From NCBI GenBank assembly GCA_910578715.1, contig CAJTRL010000003.1, positions 73,156 to 137,155 on the forward strand: a DNA stretch of 64,000 nt, given 5' to 3'. Under the pieces are notes generated by a model that saw nothing but the letters and a program-made list of their open reading frames with translations, had not been told where the DNA came from and did no database searches. Origin of the DNA: an uncultured Lachnospiraceae bacterium (GTDB lineage: Bacteria > Bacillota > Clostridia > Lachnospirales > Lachnospiraceae). A program made the position numbers and the translations under genes. Below, piece after piece: positions 7,547 through 16,329 of the stretch. Numbering within the stretch: position 1 is the stretch's first letter; each line of letters starts with the position of its first letter.

Positions 7547-9103
7547 GTGGAATTAGTGAAAAAGAAGATACATATGGACCGCATTGCCAGCAAAGCCGGA
7601 ACCCAGATGGTGTTGGAAGAGGATGTAAATATATCGGATAACAGACCGGACGCCAGTCATTTGATTGCCGTCAAAGGGGACGTTATCATGGATGAAGTCC
7701 GCGTGGGCGACGACCGTGTCAGCTTAAAGGGCAGACTGCAGGTGCAGATGTTGTATCTGACGGAAGAGGAAGGCATGTGCGCCAGTATGACGGCGGAATT
7801 CCCGCTGGAAGAAAAAATCAATATGGAAGGAGTCCATAACGGCGATACGGTGCTCCCCTCCTGGGTCATCGAGGATTTGACGGTCGGGCTCATCAATTCC
7901 AGAAAAATAAGCGTACAGGCGATGATTTCCTTTGAACTGGAACTGGAAGAAAAGGCGGAACAGGAAGCGGCGGTGGACATTTATCATGAAGAGCCTGTCG
8001 AATACCGCAAACAGGTTTATCCCCTGCTGCAGATGGCGGTCAACAAAAAAGACATTTTCCGCGTGAAAGAAGAAATGGAACTGCCCAGCAATCTGCCAAA
8101 TGCGTTCCAGATAATCTGGCACAGCATTTCTCTGCATAACATAGAATTTCGGGCGCTGGATGAAAAAATCGCATTACAGGGTGAGATGAAAGCCTTTTTC
8201 CTGTATGAAGGGGAAGGAGATAACGATAAAACGCTCTGGTATGAAAATACGGTGCCTTTCAGCGGCATGATAGAATGCCACGGATGCCGGGAAAACATGA
8301 TACCGGATATCCGCTATACGACCTCCCAGTGTAATGTGGAAATCAAACCGGACTTCGACGGGGAAGAGCGGGTTTTCTGTGTGGAAAATGTGCTGGATTT
8401 GGAAATACGGCTTTACGAGGAAGAAAATCTGGAAGTGCTTTCGGATATTTACGGGGTATCGAAAGAAATCGAAGCGGTGACGACCGAAGTATCGCTCAAA
8501 GGCCTGTTACAGCACAGCAGCGGAAAATGCAAGGTGGCGGAACATGCCAGGATTCAGAATACGGAAATGCACATGTACCAGCTGATACACAGTGAGGGAG
8601 AAATTCAAATCGAAGAGCAGTCCGTTGTGGAGAACGGCATTGCCGTAAGCGGCATGCTGCATGTGACGACCATCTATCTTTGTACCAATGGGCAGAATAC
8701 GCTGTATGCGACGAAAAGCTCTCTGTCTTTTAAACAGGTTATCGACGTGCCGGGGATTACGGAGTCCTGTGCGTATCATATTCACTGGAATCTGGAACAG
8801 CTTCTCGTGACGATGTTAGACAGCGATGAGCTGGATATCAAGGCGGCGATGAATTTCGAGGTTCTTGTTTTTACCTCCGGAAAGGCGGACCTCGTTACGG
8901 ATATCAGAGTGGAAGACCTGGATATGAACAAAATCAGCGAGCTTCCCGGTATTGTCATTTACATTGCAGGCACCGGAGATACCTTATGGGATATCGGTAA
9001 AAAATATTATGTGCCGATTGCGCAGTTAAAAGAGGTAAATGAACTCGTTTCGGAAGAAATTAAGGCGGGGGATAAGATTCTTGTTGTAAAGGGCGTTTCC
9101 TGA
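7547..9103 (+). CDS. SPOCS (DUF3794) repeat and LysM protein, spore-envelope type
   Basis: A 518-residue protein without signal peptide. It has repeated beta-rich DUF3794/SPOCS segments over about residues 20-450 (recurring patterns such as VKGDVIMDEVRVGDDRVSLKG and VENGIAVSGMLHVTTIYL). A C-terminal LysM domain follows at about 468-516 (GDTLWDIGKKYYVPIAQLKEVN ending in AGDKILVV). Proteins of this family occur in spore formers and are linked to spore envelope assembly, with LysM binding cortex or germ-cell-wall glycan. The start is GTG 7547 with GGAGG 7 bases upstream. The sigma-E-type promoter supports mother-cell expression. A strong terminator follows. Confidence 0.82.
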   Translation: MELVKKKIHMDRIASKAGTQMVLEEDVNISDNRPDASHLIAVKGDVIMDEVRVGDDRVSLKGRLQVQMLYLTEEEGMCASMTAEFPLEEKINMEGVHNGDTVLPSWVIEDLTVGLINSRKISVQAMISFELELEEKAEQEAAVDIYHEEPVEYRKQVYPLLQMAVNKKDIFRVKEEMELPSNLPNAFQIIWHSISLHNIEFRALDEKIALQGEMKAFFLYEGEGDNDKTLWYENTVPFSGMIECHGCRENMIPDIRYTTSQCNVEIKPDFDGEERVFCVENVLDLEIRLYEEENLEVLSDIYGVSKEIEAVTTEVSLKGLLQHSSGKCKVAEHARIQNTEMHMYQLIHSEGEIQIEEQSVVENGIAVSGMLHVTTIYLCTNGQNTLYATKSSLSFKQVIDVPGITESCAYHIHWNLEQLLVTMLDSDELDIKAAMNFEVLVFTSGKADLVTDIRVEDLDMNKISELPGIVIYIAGTGDTLWDIGKKYYVPIAQLKEVNELVSEEIKAGDKILVVKGVS

Positions 9104-9118
9104 GAAAATAAGTAGAAA

Positions 9119-9165
9119 GTGCGGGCTGGCCGGGGAGAATCGGCTGGTCTGCGCTTTTTCCTTTT
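9119..9165 (+). terminator. Rho-independent terminator after the SPOCS gene
   Basis: A 14-bp stem with several G-T pairs (9119-9132 with 9141-9154, loop of 8) is followed directly by TTTTT and more pyrimidines. Confidence 0.85.
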
Positions 9166-9191
9166 ACTTTTGGGAAAACATATGATATGAT
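9163..9191 (+). promoter_or_regulatory. Likely promoter of the M23-like/bactofilin pair
   Basis: TTTACT (9163-9168), 17 bases, TATGAT (9186-9191). It sits just after the previous terminator and 48 bases before the start codon. Confidence 0.5.
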
Positions 9192-9239
9192 AGTACAGGA
9201 ATCTTGCTCAGCTATTACGAGCCAATAGGGGGAAAGAAT

Positions 9240-10010
9240 ATGAAACGCAAAGGACATGACCATAGGGAATCCTTTTCCATACTGTTTATTTCCCATGCGG
9301 GGCAGAGGAACCGACAGTTTAATATTTCACAGACAGCATCCCGCGTTCTTCTCTTTCTGCTGATTTTCCTGGTACTGGTACTGTTTGGCAGCGCCGGCGT
9401 TCTCGGATGGATGATTTATCAGAACGGCGTGCCCGGAACCGGGCAGAACAATCTGCGTGCGGAACTGGACATGCAGACACAGCTGGTTCAGCAGTTAGAG
9501 GCGGAAAAGGAAAGCCTGAACAATGAAATGCAGGCGCTTGCACAGGAGAATGAAGAGCTGCGCAGCCAGGCGGCGGCAGCGGCAGCGGCGCCGGACAATG
9601 AGGAGGAAACCGGGGAGCCGGAAGAAGCGGCCGAAACGGATGACGGAATCCCAAGACGATATCCGTCTTCGTCCACGAGCAGTCTGATATCGAATTACTC
9701 GGAAGAAGAGCCATATTTATCGATTAGCATGCACGAGGAAGGAAATATTGTTGCGACGGGCAACGGTACGGTTATTACGGTTTCATCAGACGACACTTAT
9801 CCCGTTATCGTGGAAGTGGAACATGCAAAAGGCTATAAGACGCGTTATCTGTGCCGTCAGGAGGCGGAAGTAAAGGCGAGCGAAGGCGCACAGGTAGAGG
9901 CGGGAGATACTTTGTTTACGATTACAACGGATGAGACGCAGCTGGATTATCAGATTCTTTTTGAGGAAGAAGCGATAGACCCGCTTACAGTCATAGAGGC
10001 GAAAGGATAA
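9240..10010 (+). CDS. Membrane-anchored degenerate M23 peptidase-like protein
   Basis: A 256-residue inner-membrane protein with a basic cytoplasmic start, one membrane helix (about residues 30-54), a coiled coil (about 65-110), a low-complexity Ala/Glu linker and an external beta-rich domain (about 165-250). The last domain follows the M23/LytM lay-out (GNGTVITVSSDD, then VEHAKGYKTRYL, then AGDTLFTIT). The second active-site His (normally in YAHL) reads YLCR and the HLHFE motif reads LDYQILFE, so the zinc site is broken. The next gene, 16 bases on, is a bactofilin; a bactofilin-M23 partnership in cell-shape control is known from other bacteria. Start ATG 9240 has AGGGGGAAAG upstream. Confidence 0.75.
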   Translation: MKRKGHDHRESFSILFISHAGQRNRQFNISQTASRVLLFLLIFLVLVLFGSAGVLGWMIYQNGVPGTGQNNLRAELDMQTQLVQQLEAEKESLNNEMQALAQENEELRSQAAAAAAAPDNEEETGEPEEAAETDDGIPRRYPSSSTSSLISNYSEEEPYLSISMHEEGNIVATGNGTVITVSSDDTYPVIVEVEHAKGYKTRYLCRQEAEVKASEGAQVEAGDTLFTITTDETQLDYQILFEEEAIDPLTVIEAKG

Positions 10011-10026
10011 AAGGAGGAATTTAATC

Positions 10027-10515
10027 ATGATGAATAAGAACAAGAACAAAAACAACACAATGGAGTTAAAAGCCAAAATCGGCACGGTAATCGGCCCGGG
10101 AGCAGTCTTTGACGGAAATTTTGATACGCCTGAGTCCGTCAGGGTGGACGGAACGGTAAACGGGAACTGCAACTGTAAGGAGCTGCTTATTGTCGGCGTA
10201 GAAGGCAAAATCAAAGGGGACATTACTTCCCAGAACGTCATTATTTCCGGTAAAGTGGAAGGTGATATCGTTGCCAGCGGAAAGCTGGAACTGCTTTCTA
10301 CGGGAAAACTGGTCGGCAATATCACCGCAAGGTCTCTTGTTGTGGATGAGGACGCCTGCTTCGACGGAAGATGTACGATGACTACAACGGCTGATACCAC
10401 ATCGTCTATCTACGATAAAGATAAGAACAGCAGCGATAAGAACAAATCGGAAGATACCTCTGCGGAGACGGATAATAAGGATAGTAAAGATAATAATTAT
10501 AAGAAGAGATATTAA
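10027..10515 (+). CDS. Bactofilin (polymer-forming cytoskeletal protein)
   Basis: A 162-residue protein with a right-handed beta-helix bactofilin core at about residues 12-115: repeated short strands such as SVRVDGTVNGNCNCKELLIVG, KIKGDITSQNVIISGKVEGDIVASG and LVGNITARSLVVDE. The termini are disordered and charged (Lys/Asn at the start; Asp/Ser/Lys at the end). Bactofilins self-assemble into membrane-associated filaments that localise wall enzymes. It is probably translated together with the upstream membrane protein. ATG 10027 and ATG 10030 are both possible starts; AAAGGAGG is upstream. Confidence 0.9.
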   Translation: MMNKNKNKNNTMELKAKIGTVIGPGAVFDGNFDTPESVRVDGTVNGNCNCKELLIVGVEGKIKGDITSQNVIISGKVEGDIVASGKLELLSTGKLVGNITARSLVVDEDACFDGRCTMTTTADTTSSIYDKDKNSSDKNKSEDTSAETDNKDSKDNNYKKRY

Positions 10516-10568
10516 AGGAAAGCGTTTCTGGAGTATAGACAGGTAGGTGCAGAGCGTACATAAAAAAG

Positions 10569-10611
10569 AGCCGTTTGTAAATGATGGAAATCATCTGCAA
10601 ACGGCTTTTTT
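10569..10611. terminator. Bidirectional terminator
   Basis: A long stem (AGCCGTTTGTA.. / ..TGCAAACGGCT, 10569-10606) is flanked by A-run on the left and TTTTTT on the right, so it can stop both the bactofilin transcript and the converging alpha-xylosidase transcript. Confidence 0.9.
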
Positions 10612-10614
10612 GTG

Positions 10615-12954
10615 TTATTCCGGCCGGATAACGATTCTGTCCCCGTCGGGAATCACGATGGTATCGTTTCTGTCTTTTCGGAGGGAGGCTCCTGTTGCAG
10701 TAACGCCTGTTACGTTAATAAGGCGGACAACATAAGGTTTGGATGCGGCGGCCTGTATCAGTATTTCGCCGTCCTGCTTTCTGGCGGAAATCTTCAGTTC
10801 GCTTTCGCCCTTTTCGTTATAGATGACGCCGGATGTCTCCTGTCCCTCTTTCAGGAAGTAAATTCTGATTTCGGCATCCATCGCGTAATCGTAATCTGCT
10901 CTGTCGTCCCGCCCCGTTGCGATGATGCTGTTTTCCTTAACCATCAGCGGAAGATGCAGATAATCATATTCTTTTTCCACCCAGAGGCCGCCTTCCATTT
11001 CTTCCCCGGTGAAAAAGTCCGTCCAGGTTCCCTTCGGAAGATAAAAGATGCCTTTGCTCTCATCGTTGAAAATAGGAGCGACTAACAGACTGTCGCCGAG
11101 CATATACTGTTTATCCAAATAAAGACAGTTCCGGTCTTGGGTAAATTCTAACGCCATGCTGCGCATGGTCGGAATGCCGGAGCGGGAAGTGTCAACGGCG
11201 GTTTTGTATAAATAAGGCATCAGCGATGCTTTCAGCTTGGTGAAATGCCTGACGACATCGACGGCTTCCTCATCGTACAGCCAGGGCACGCGGTAGGAAT
11301 GGCTGCCGTGCAGACGGCTGTGGGAGGAAAGCAGCCCGAAAGCGACCCACCGTTTGTAAACGTCCGCAGTGGAAGTGCTTTCAAAACCGCCGATATCGTG
11401 CGCCCAGTAGCCGAAACCGGACATCAGAAGGGAAAGGCCGCCGCGCAGACTTTCTTCCATCGATTCATAATCGGACCAGCAGTCGCCGCCCCAGTGAACG
11501 GGAAATTTCTGGCCGCCCACGGTGGCGGAGCGGGCGAACAGCACGGCCTCGCCTTTGCCGCGCTTCTTTTCCAATAATTCATAAACCGTCTTATTATACA
11601 GATAAGTGTAGAAGTTGTGCATTTTCTCCGGGTCTGAGCCGTCGTGATAAACGCAGTTTGTGGGAATCCTTTCGCCGAAGTCCGTCTTGAAGCAGTCCAC
11701 GCCTATGTCGAGCAGCGCTTCCAGCCTGTCCTGATACCATTTGCATGCTGCCGGATTGGTAAAGTCAACAAGCGCCATGCCCGGCTGCCACATATCCCAC
11801 TGCCAGACGTCGCCGTTTGGCCGTCTGAGAAAATACCCTTTTTCCATGCCTTCCGCAAAAAGGACGGATTCCTGACCGATATAGGGATTAATCCAGACAC
11901 AGATATTCAGCCCTTTTTCTTTGATTCTCCGAAGCATTCCGGCGGGGTCGGGAAACACTTCGTCATCCCAGACGAAGTCGCTCCAGTGGAAGCCCTTCAT
12001 CCAGAAGCAGTCGAAATGGAAAGTGCGCAGCGGAATATCGCGTTCCAGCATCCCGTCGATGAAACTCATGACGGTTTCTTCGTCATAATTGGTCGTAAAG
12101 GAGGTGGAAAGCCACAGGCCGAAGGTCCAGGGAGCCGGTAAAGAAGGCTTTCCGGTCAAATCGGTATACCGCATCAGAGCTTCTTTCATGGTCGGCCCGT
12201 TGAAAAAGAAATAGTCGAGACTGCCGCCTTTGACGCAGAAAGAAGTCTTTGTGACATTTTCCGTTGCAAATTCAAAAGAAACGCGTTCCGGATGGTTCAC
12301 GAGCACGCCGTACCCTTTGCTTGAAAGATAGAACGGAATATTTTTATAGGACTGTTCCGTGCTGGTGCCGCCGTCTTCGTTATAGATTTCCACGGTCTGC
12401 CCGTTTTTGACAAAAGGCGTGAAACGTTCTCCAGTGCCATAGAACAGCTCCCCTACGCCGATGCTTAACTGCTGGCGCATCCAGGTATCTTCCAGGTCGC
12501 CGTTTAAGTCAAAACAGTCCCCGGTCCAGTTTTCCTTCATCATTGCCAGGTCTTTCGGGCCGCTCGCGGTGATGGTCCTGCCGTCTCTGATATAGCGCAT
12601 ATACCAGTCTTTTTTTCCGATTTCCAGAGAAAGCGAGCCGCTTGTGACGGTCAGCGTCTCTTCCGTTTCTTCCACCTGTAAGGTCTGGGGATTGCCCAGA
12701 TTAAGCTCAAATTCCGGCGCTTTGGGCAGCGTTCCCATATAATGTGAGGTCTGGACCCGGAGCACATCGGGAAGCGGCGAAGTGATGCGTATCGTCAGAT
12801 TTGCGCCGCCGAGCGTGTCGCCACGGCCTCTTATCGGGTGCGTGGGAGCGCACAGAACAACTTCTTTTTCCTTGACGGCGGCGTGATAAACCAGCGTAGG
12901 TGAAAAACAGCTGACTCCTTCCTTTAGGAGCCAGCATCCGTAATTGAATTTCAT
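10615..12954 (-). CDS. Alpha-xylosidase, glycoside hydrolase family 31
   Basis: A 779-residue cytoplasmic enzyme, the same size class as E. coli YicI. The nucleophile motif KTDFGERIP (D425) is the form typical of alpha-xylosidases rather than alpha-glucosidases. Other conserved parts are HFDCFWMKGFHWSDFVWD, GLNICVWINPYIGQ and SGFGYWAHDIGGFE. It releases xylose from isoprimeverose and xyloglucan oligosaccharides. No signal peptide, so it works on imported sugar. It lies 95 bases after the AraC gene on the same strand and has a strong site (GGAGGG). Only the linkage specificity is inferred. Confidence 0.92.
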   Translation of the reverse strand: MKFNYGCWLLKEGVSCFSPTLVYHAAVKEKEVVLCAPTHPIRGRGDTLGGANLTIRITSPLPDVLRVQTSHYMGTLPKAPEFELNLGNPQTLQVEETEETLTVTSGSLSLEIGKKDWYMRYIRDGRTITASGPKDLAMMKENWTGDCFDLNGDLEDTWMRQQLSIGVGELFYGTGERFTPFVKNGQTVEIYNEDGGTSTEQSYKNIPFYLSSKGYGVLVNHPERVSFEFATENVTKTSFCVKGGSLDYFFFNGPTMKEALMRYTDLTGKPSLPAPWTFGLWLSTSFTTNYDEETVMSFIDGMLERDIPLRTFHFDCFWMKGFHWSDFVWDDEVFPDPAGMLRRIKEKGLNICVWINPYIGQESVLFAEGMEKGYFLRRPNGDVWQWDMWQPGMALVDFTNPAACKWYQDRLEALLDIGVDCFKTDFGERIPTNCVYHDGSDPEKMHNFYTYLYNKTVYELLEKKRGKGEAVLFARSATVGGQKFPVHWGGDCWSDYESMEESLRGGLSLLMSGFGYWAHDIGGFESTSTADVYKRWVAFGLLSSHSRLHGSHSYRVPWLYDEEAVDVVRHFTKLKASLMPYLYKTAVDTSRSGIPTMRSMALEFTQDRNCLYLDKQYMLGDSLLVAPIFNDESKGIFYLPKGTWTDFFTGEEMEGGLWVEKEYDYLHLPLMVKENSIIATGRDDRADYDYAMDAEIRIYFLKEGQETSGVIYNEKGESELKISARKQDGEILIQAAASKPYVVRLINVTGVTATGASLRKDRNDTIVIPDGDRIVIRPE

Positions 12955-12977
12955 GGTAACCCTCCATTCTGCAAAGG

Positions 12978-13000
12978 CGGCCCGCCGGGAGATGCCGGGG
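12978..13000 (-). other. GC-rich hairpin between the AraC and alpha-xylosidase genes
   Basis: GCCC(G)CCGG pairs with CCGGGGGC around a GAGATG loop. There is no T-run on the minus strand after it, so it may be a weak attenuator or an mRNA-processing stem rather than a full terminator. Confidence 0.35.
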
Positions 13001-13049
13001 GCGGCTTTTATGAGTAGATTATCGGACTATATTAGTTAGATTATAATGG

Positions 13050-14066
13050 TCAGGAAGAAGCCTGTAAAGAAGAATCCGTTACGACGGCATCCCCAAAATT
13101 CCAACCGGGGGGGGGTAATTCTGCCGCACGGGAAATCTGGGCCGCCCGGTATTGGGAGGGTGTCATACGATAACGCAATTTAAAAGCGCGGACGAAGTTT
13201 TCCGGGTTTTCATAGCCGAGTGTGCGGCTGATTTCCGCGATGGTCATTTCCGAATTAACCAGAAAATTTTCGGCTTTCTGGAACCGGATTTTGCCGAGCA
13301 GCTCGGAGAAATTACAGCCAAGATGATTTTTCAGGTATTTGGAGCAGTAAGGTACGGTATAGTGAAGTCTTTCCGCCAGTGCGGAGAGCGTAATCGTATC
13401 ATAGTGCTCGTAAATAAGAGATACAATTTCGCTGTTTCTGCCATTGCCGGGAGCGGTTCTGACGGCATCCTGGTGAGTGCGCAGCAGAGAAGTGGAAAGC
13501 AGCAGAATCATGCCGGAAAGGACTCTGTCCGTGTAGTCGTCGGCATGGGCCATAATATCGGTCATCTGTATCATAATATCCCGCATTTCCCTATTATGTC
13601 CGGTATGAAACAGGAGATAGGTCTCCGAATCGTCCCGGTAGAGACTGTTCATCAGAAAGTCACCCAGACAGTCCTGGCCTCTGAGAATGCCGGAAAAAAT
13701 GTTCTCGAAAGCGTCCGGGTGTATCATGATGGTAACGCAGTCCATATTACTTTCCAGAGAATGTCTTGCTCTGGGCGGCAATATGTAGAAATCTCCGGTG
13801 CTAAACGTTTCCGGATGCCGGTTTATCAGGTGGGTTCCGCTGCCCGTCAATACATAAACCATTTCAAAAAAAGTATGGATATGTTCGGGATTGGGAAGAG
13901 ACGGATTTTTCAGGACGATGATATTATGTTTAAATTCCTGTGCCGGATGATAGGTGTCCCGCATGAATTGAAGCATCTGCTCCCAGGTGATGACGGGGGC
14001 GAAACGTTTCGTTTTTTCTTCATTAGTTATCTGGTTTTTCATTGACAAATTGCTTTTTTGATTCAT
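13050..14066 (-). CDS. AraC-family regulator with cupin sensor
   Basis: A 338-residue regulator. Residues about 45-150 form a cupin-like sugar-sensing domain (PEHIHTFFEMVYVLTG, FSTGDFYILPPRARHS). Residues about 215-315 form two helix-turn-helix units (LSALAERLHYTVPYCSKYLK and TIAEISRTLGYENPENFVRAFK, then YRMTPSQYR). It is divergent from the importer operon and precedes the alpha-xylosidase, so it probably controls this locus in response to an imported sugar. The leader is long (about 160 bases) and highly structured. Confidence 0.88.
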   Translation of the reverse strand: MNQKSNLSMKNQITNEEKTKRFAPVITWEQMLQFMRDTYHPAQEFKHNIIVLKNPSLPNPEHIHTFFEMVYVLTGSGTHLINRHPETFSTGDFYILPPRARHSLESNMDCVTIMIHPDAFENIFSGILRGQDCLGDFLMNSLYRDDSETYLLFHTGHNREMRDIMIQMTDIMAHADDYTDRVLSGMILLLSTSLLRTHQDAVRTAPGNGRNSEIVSLIYEHYDTITLSALAERLHYTVPYCSKYLKNHLGCNFSELLGKIRFQKAENFLVNSEMTIAEISRTLGYENPENFVRAFKLRYRMTPSQYRAAQISRAAELPPPGWNFGDAVVTDSSLQASS

Positions 14067-14108
14067 GTTTTTACAGCTTTCTGAAAGAAATTCCCTTTAA
14101 TTTTAATA

Positions 14109-14236
14109 CGAGTGGCGTAGACTCGAAAGCCCGCGCTGACGCGCTCTCTGTTTGACTTCGTCAAACGGCTTTCTCGTTAATGACCGCAGAAAAACAAATG
14201 CCGCTTTGCGGCGCTTGTTTTTCTTCTGCGGTCATT
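14109..14236 (-). repeat. Series of stem-loops in the AraC-gene leader
   Basis: The stretch is built of hairpins: CGAGT/ACTCG (14109-14125), an outer CGAAAGCC/GGCTTTCTCG stem enclosing GCGC..GCGC and TTTGAC/GTCAAA (14124-14176), and a 58-base imperfect palindrome (14179-14236) with inner GCCGC/GCGGC and AACAA/TTGTT stems. On the minus strand it directly follows a promoter, so most of it would be transcribed. No protein is encoded. Confidence 0.7.
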
Positions 14237-14262
14237 ATAGCATAAACCTGCATAAAGGACAA
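14234..14262 (-). promoter_or_regulatory. Strong promoter of the AraC gene
   Basis: On the minus strand TTGTCC, 17 bases, TATAAT, with an added TGC extended -10. Transcription would begin near 14227, inside the large palindrome. Confidence 0.7.
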
Positions 14263-14307
14263 CTTGAAATGTTAAAAAATGATAGTCGATTTGATTAACC
14301 GCTGCTA

Positions 14308-14336
14308 TGCTCAATCGTTTACGTTTCTGCTATAAT
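14308..14336 (+). promoter_or_regulatory. Importer-operon promoter with cre-like site
   Basis: A perfect TATAAT (14331-14336) has only a poor -35 (TGCTCA), as expected for an activator-dependent promoter. AATCGTTTACG at 14313-14323 reads on the other strand as GTAAACGATT, close to the CcpA cre core, and lies between the two boxes. Assignment of the cre is tentative. Confidence 0.45.
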
Positions 14337-14407
14337 TAAACAAAATGCTAAGAAAAAATGAAAAAAAGATGGAAAAATTGGACATCTTGACAGAAAGGAT
14401 GGGGGAT

Positions 14408-15346
14408 ATGGCGAAAAAGAACGCAAATGCCAGAAAAGGAAAACAGAAACTTAGCATGCAGCTTTTGTGGAAACAGCGGTATTTATTGATGATGTCGCTG
14501 CCGTTCGTGATTTGGATAATTATTTTTAAGTACATACCGTTATGGGGCTGGACGATGGCCTTTCAGGAAGTGAAACCGGCAACCTTTGCAATACCAATCT
14601 GGGAGCGGGCTTTTACCGGATTTGCGAATTTTACGAAGGCTTTTAACGACAGACTTTTTAAACAGACGATGATTAATACAATCGGTATCAGTATTATTGA
14701 TATCGGTATCGGTACGATTGTGGCGATTGCATTTGCAGTGCTTCTGAACGAAATGCAGTTTATGAAATTTAAGAAGCTGACACAGACGATTTCTTATCTG
14801 CCGCACTTCGTATCGTGGGTTATTATCGCGAGTATTGCGAAGAACATTTTTAATGACGGCGGCGTTATTGATACGCTGACGGGCGCAAACCTTCATTTGA
14901 TGAGCACCAACTCCATCCTAATCTGGTTCGTTATCGTTATTATTAACTGCTGGAAGGAAATGGGATGGAATGCGATTATCTATCTGTCTTCGATGGCGGG
15001 CATCGACCCGGGACTTTATGAGGCGGCGAAGATGGACGGCGCCAACAGATGGCAGAGAATCTGGCATATTACCCTTCCGGGCATTCGTTCGACTATCATT
15101 GTTCTGTTAATTATGAATATCGGCGGCGCACTGAATGTCGGCATGGAGCGGCAGATGCTTTTGAGCAACCCGCTCGTACAGGCCCATACAATGGTTCTTT
15201 CCTGGTTCTCTTATGAAAGAGGTATCGGAACGGGCGATTACGGTCTCGGTACTGCCATCGGCGTATTCCAGTCCGTTGTCGGCCTGGCGCTTCTGCTGAT
15301 TGCCAATAAGATTGCCGGTATGGTCGGCGAAGATAAGCTGATTTAG
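14408..15346 (+). CDS. Sugar ABC transporter permease (LplB type)
   Basis: A 312-residue inner-membrane permease with six predicted helices and the EAA loop (AGIDPGLYEAAKMDGANRWQRIWHITLP) that docks the ATPase. The family imports oligosaccharides. I chose ATG 14408 (AAGGA 8 bases upstream) over ATG 14345, which would add an unusual charged extension. The second permease and the binding protein follow. No ATPase gene is present, so a shared MsmK/UgpC-like ATPase elsewhere is assumed. Confidence 0.9.
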   Translation: MAKKNANARKGKQKLSMQLLWKQRYLLMMSLPFVIWIIIFKYIPLWGWTMAFQEVKPATFAIPIWERAFTGFANFTKAFNDRLFKQTMINTIGISIIDIGIGTIVAIAFAVLLNEMQFMKFKKLTQTISYLPHFVSWVIIASIAKNIFNDGGVIDTLTGANLHLMSTNSILIWFVIVIINCWKEMGWNAIIYLSSMAGIDPGLYEAAKMDGANRWQRIWHITLPGIRSTIIVLLIMNIGGALNVGMERQMLLSNPLVQAHTMVLSWFSYERGIGTGDYGLGTAIGVFQSVVGLALLLIANKIAGMVGEDKLI

Positions 15347-15357
15347 GAGGTGGGGAT

Positions 15358-16224
15358 ATGGTAGCGAAGAAAAAGACATGGTTCGACGTCGTGCTCGTGC
15401 TGTTTTTTGTTGTTATTATAGTTATAACACTGTATCCGTTCCTGAATGTGCTTGCAATTTCCTTAAACGATGCGACGGATACGCTGCGGAATATTAATTT
15501 TGTGATTCCGCGTAAATTTACATGGAGTAACTACAAATATGTATTTCAGGATGCGGATATTATTCAGCCCTTTTTCCTGTCTGTGGCGAAAACCATTGTA
15601 GGAACGCTGGCCGGCGTTATCTGTACCGCGATGTTAGCATATACGCTGAGCCGCCGGGATTTCATTTTCCACAAACCGTTTACGATTCTGTTCGTCGTTA
15701 CGATGTATGTGAGCGGCGGCCTGATTCCGGAATACCTGCTGATTATGCGTACGCTGCGTCTCGGCAATAATTTTATGGTATATATACTGCCCGGTCTTAT
15801 CTGGGTTTATAACATGATTCTGGTGCGTTCCTTTATCGACGGTCTGCCGACTGCACTGGAGGAAGCGGCGAAGCTGGACGGCGCCAATGACTTCCAGATA
15901 TGGTACAAGGTCGTTATGCCGTTGTGTACGCCGGTTATTGCGACAATTGCGTTGTACTATGCGGTAGGCCAGTGGAACTCTTTCATGGACACTTATCTGT
16001 ACGCGAAGAAGCTCCCGACTCTGCAGTATAAATTGTATGAAATCATGTCACAGGCACAGATGCAGCTCGATACCCATGCCACGAGCAATGTGACACAGGC
16101 CGTTACGCCGATGGCAATTCGTATGGCAGTTACGGTAGTGGCTACCGTTCCGATTATCGTTGTTTATCCGTTCTTACAGAAATATTTTGTAGGCGGCATG
16201 ACAGTAGGGTCTGTGAAAGACTGA
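15358..16224 (+). CDS. Sugar ABC transporter permease (LplC/YtcP type)
   Basis: A 288-residue second permease. The EAA loop is PTALEEAAKLDGANDFQIWYKVVMP, and the typical family ending QKYFVGGMTVGSVKD is present. It starts 12 bases after the first permease with AGGAGGTGGGG as ribosome-binding site, so both are made together and form the heterodimeric channel. Confidence 0.92.
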   Translation: MVAKKKTWFDVVLVLFFVVIIVITLYPFLNVLAISLNDATDTLRNINFVIPRKFTWSNYKYVFQDADIIQPFFLSVAKTIVGTLAGVICTAMLAYTLSRRDFIFHKPFTILFVVTMYVSGGLIPEYLLIMRTLRLGNNFMVYILPGLIWVYNMILVRSFIDGLPTALEEAAKLDGANDFQIWYKVVMPLCTPVIATIALYYAVGQWNSFMDTYLYAKKLPTLQYKLYEIMSQAQMQLDTHATSNVTQAVTPMAIRMAVTVVATVPIIVVYPFLQKYFVGGMTVGSVKD

Positions 16225-16329
16225 TAAAAGTGGGATTGCTGCACAATCTGTACAAAAGCGATATTGATAAAATAATGCTATATGTCCTGAGCAATCAGGT
16301 GATATATAGAGAAAAAGGAGGATATTTTT

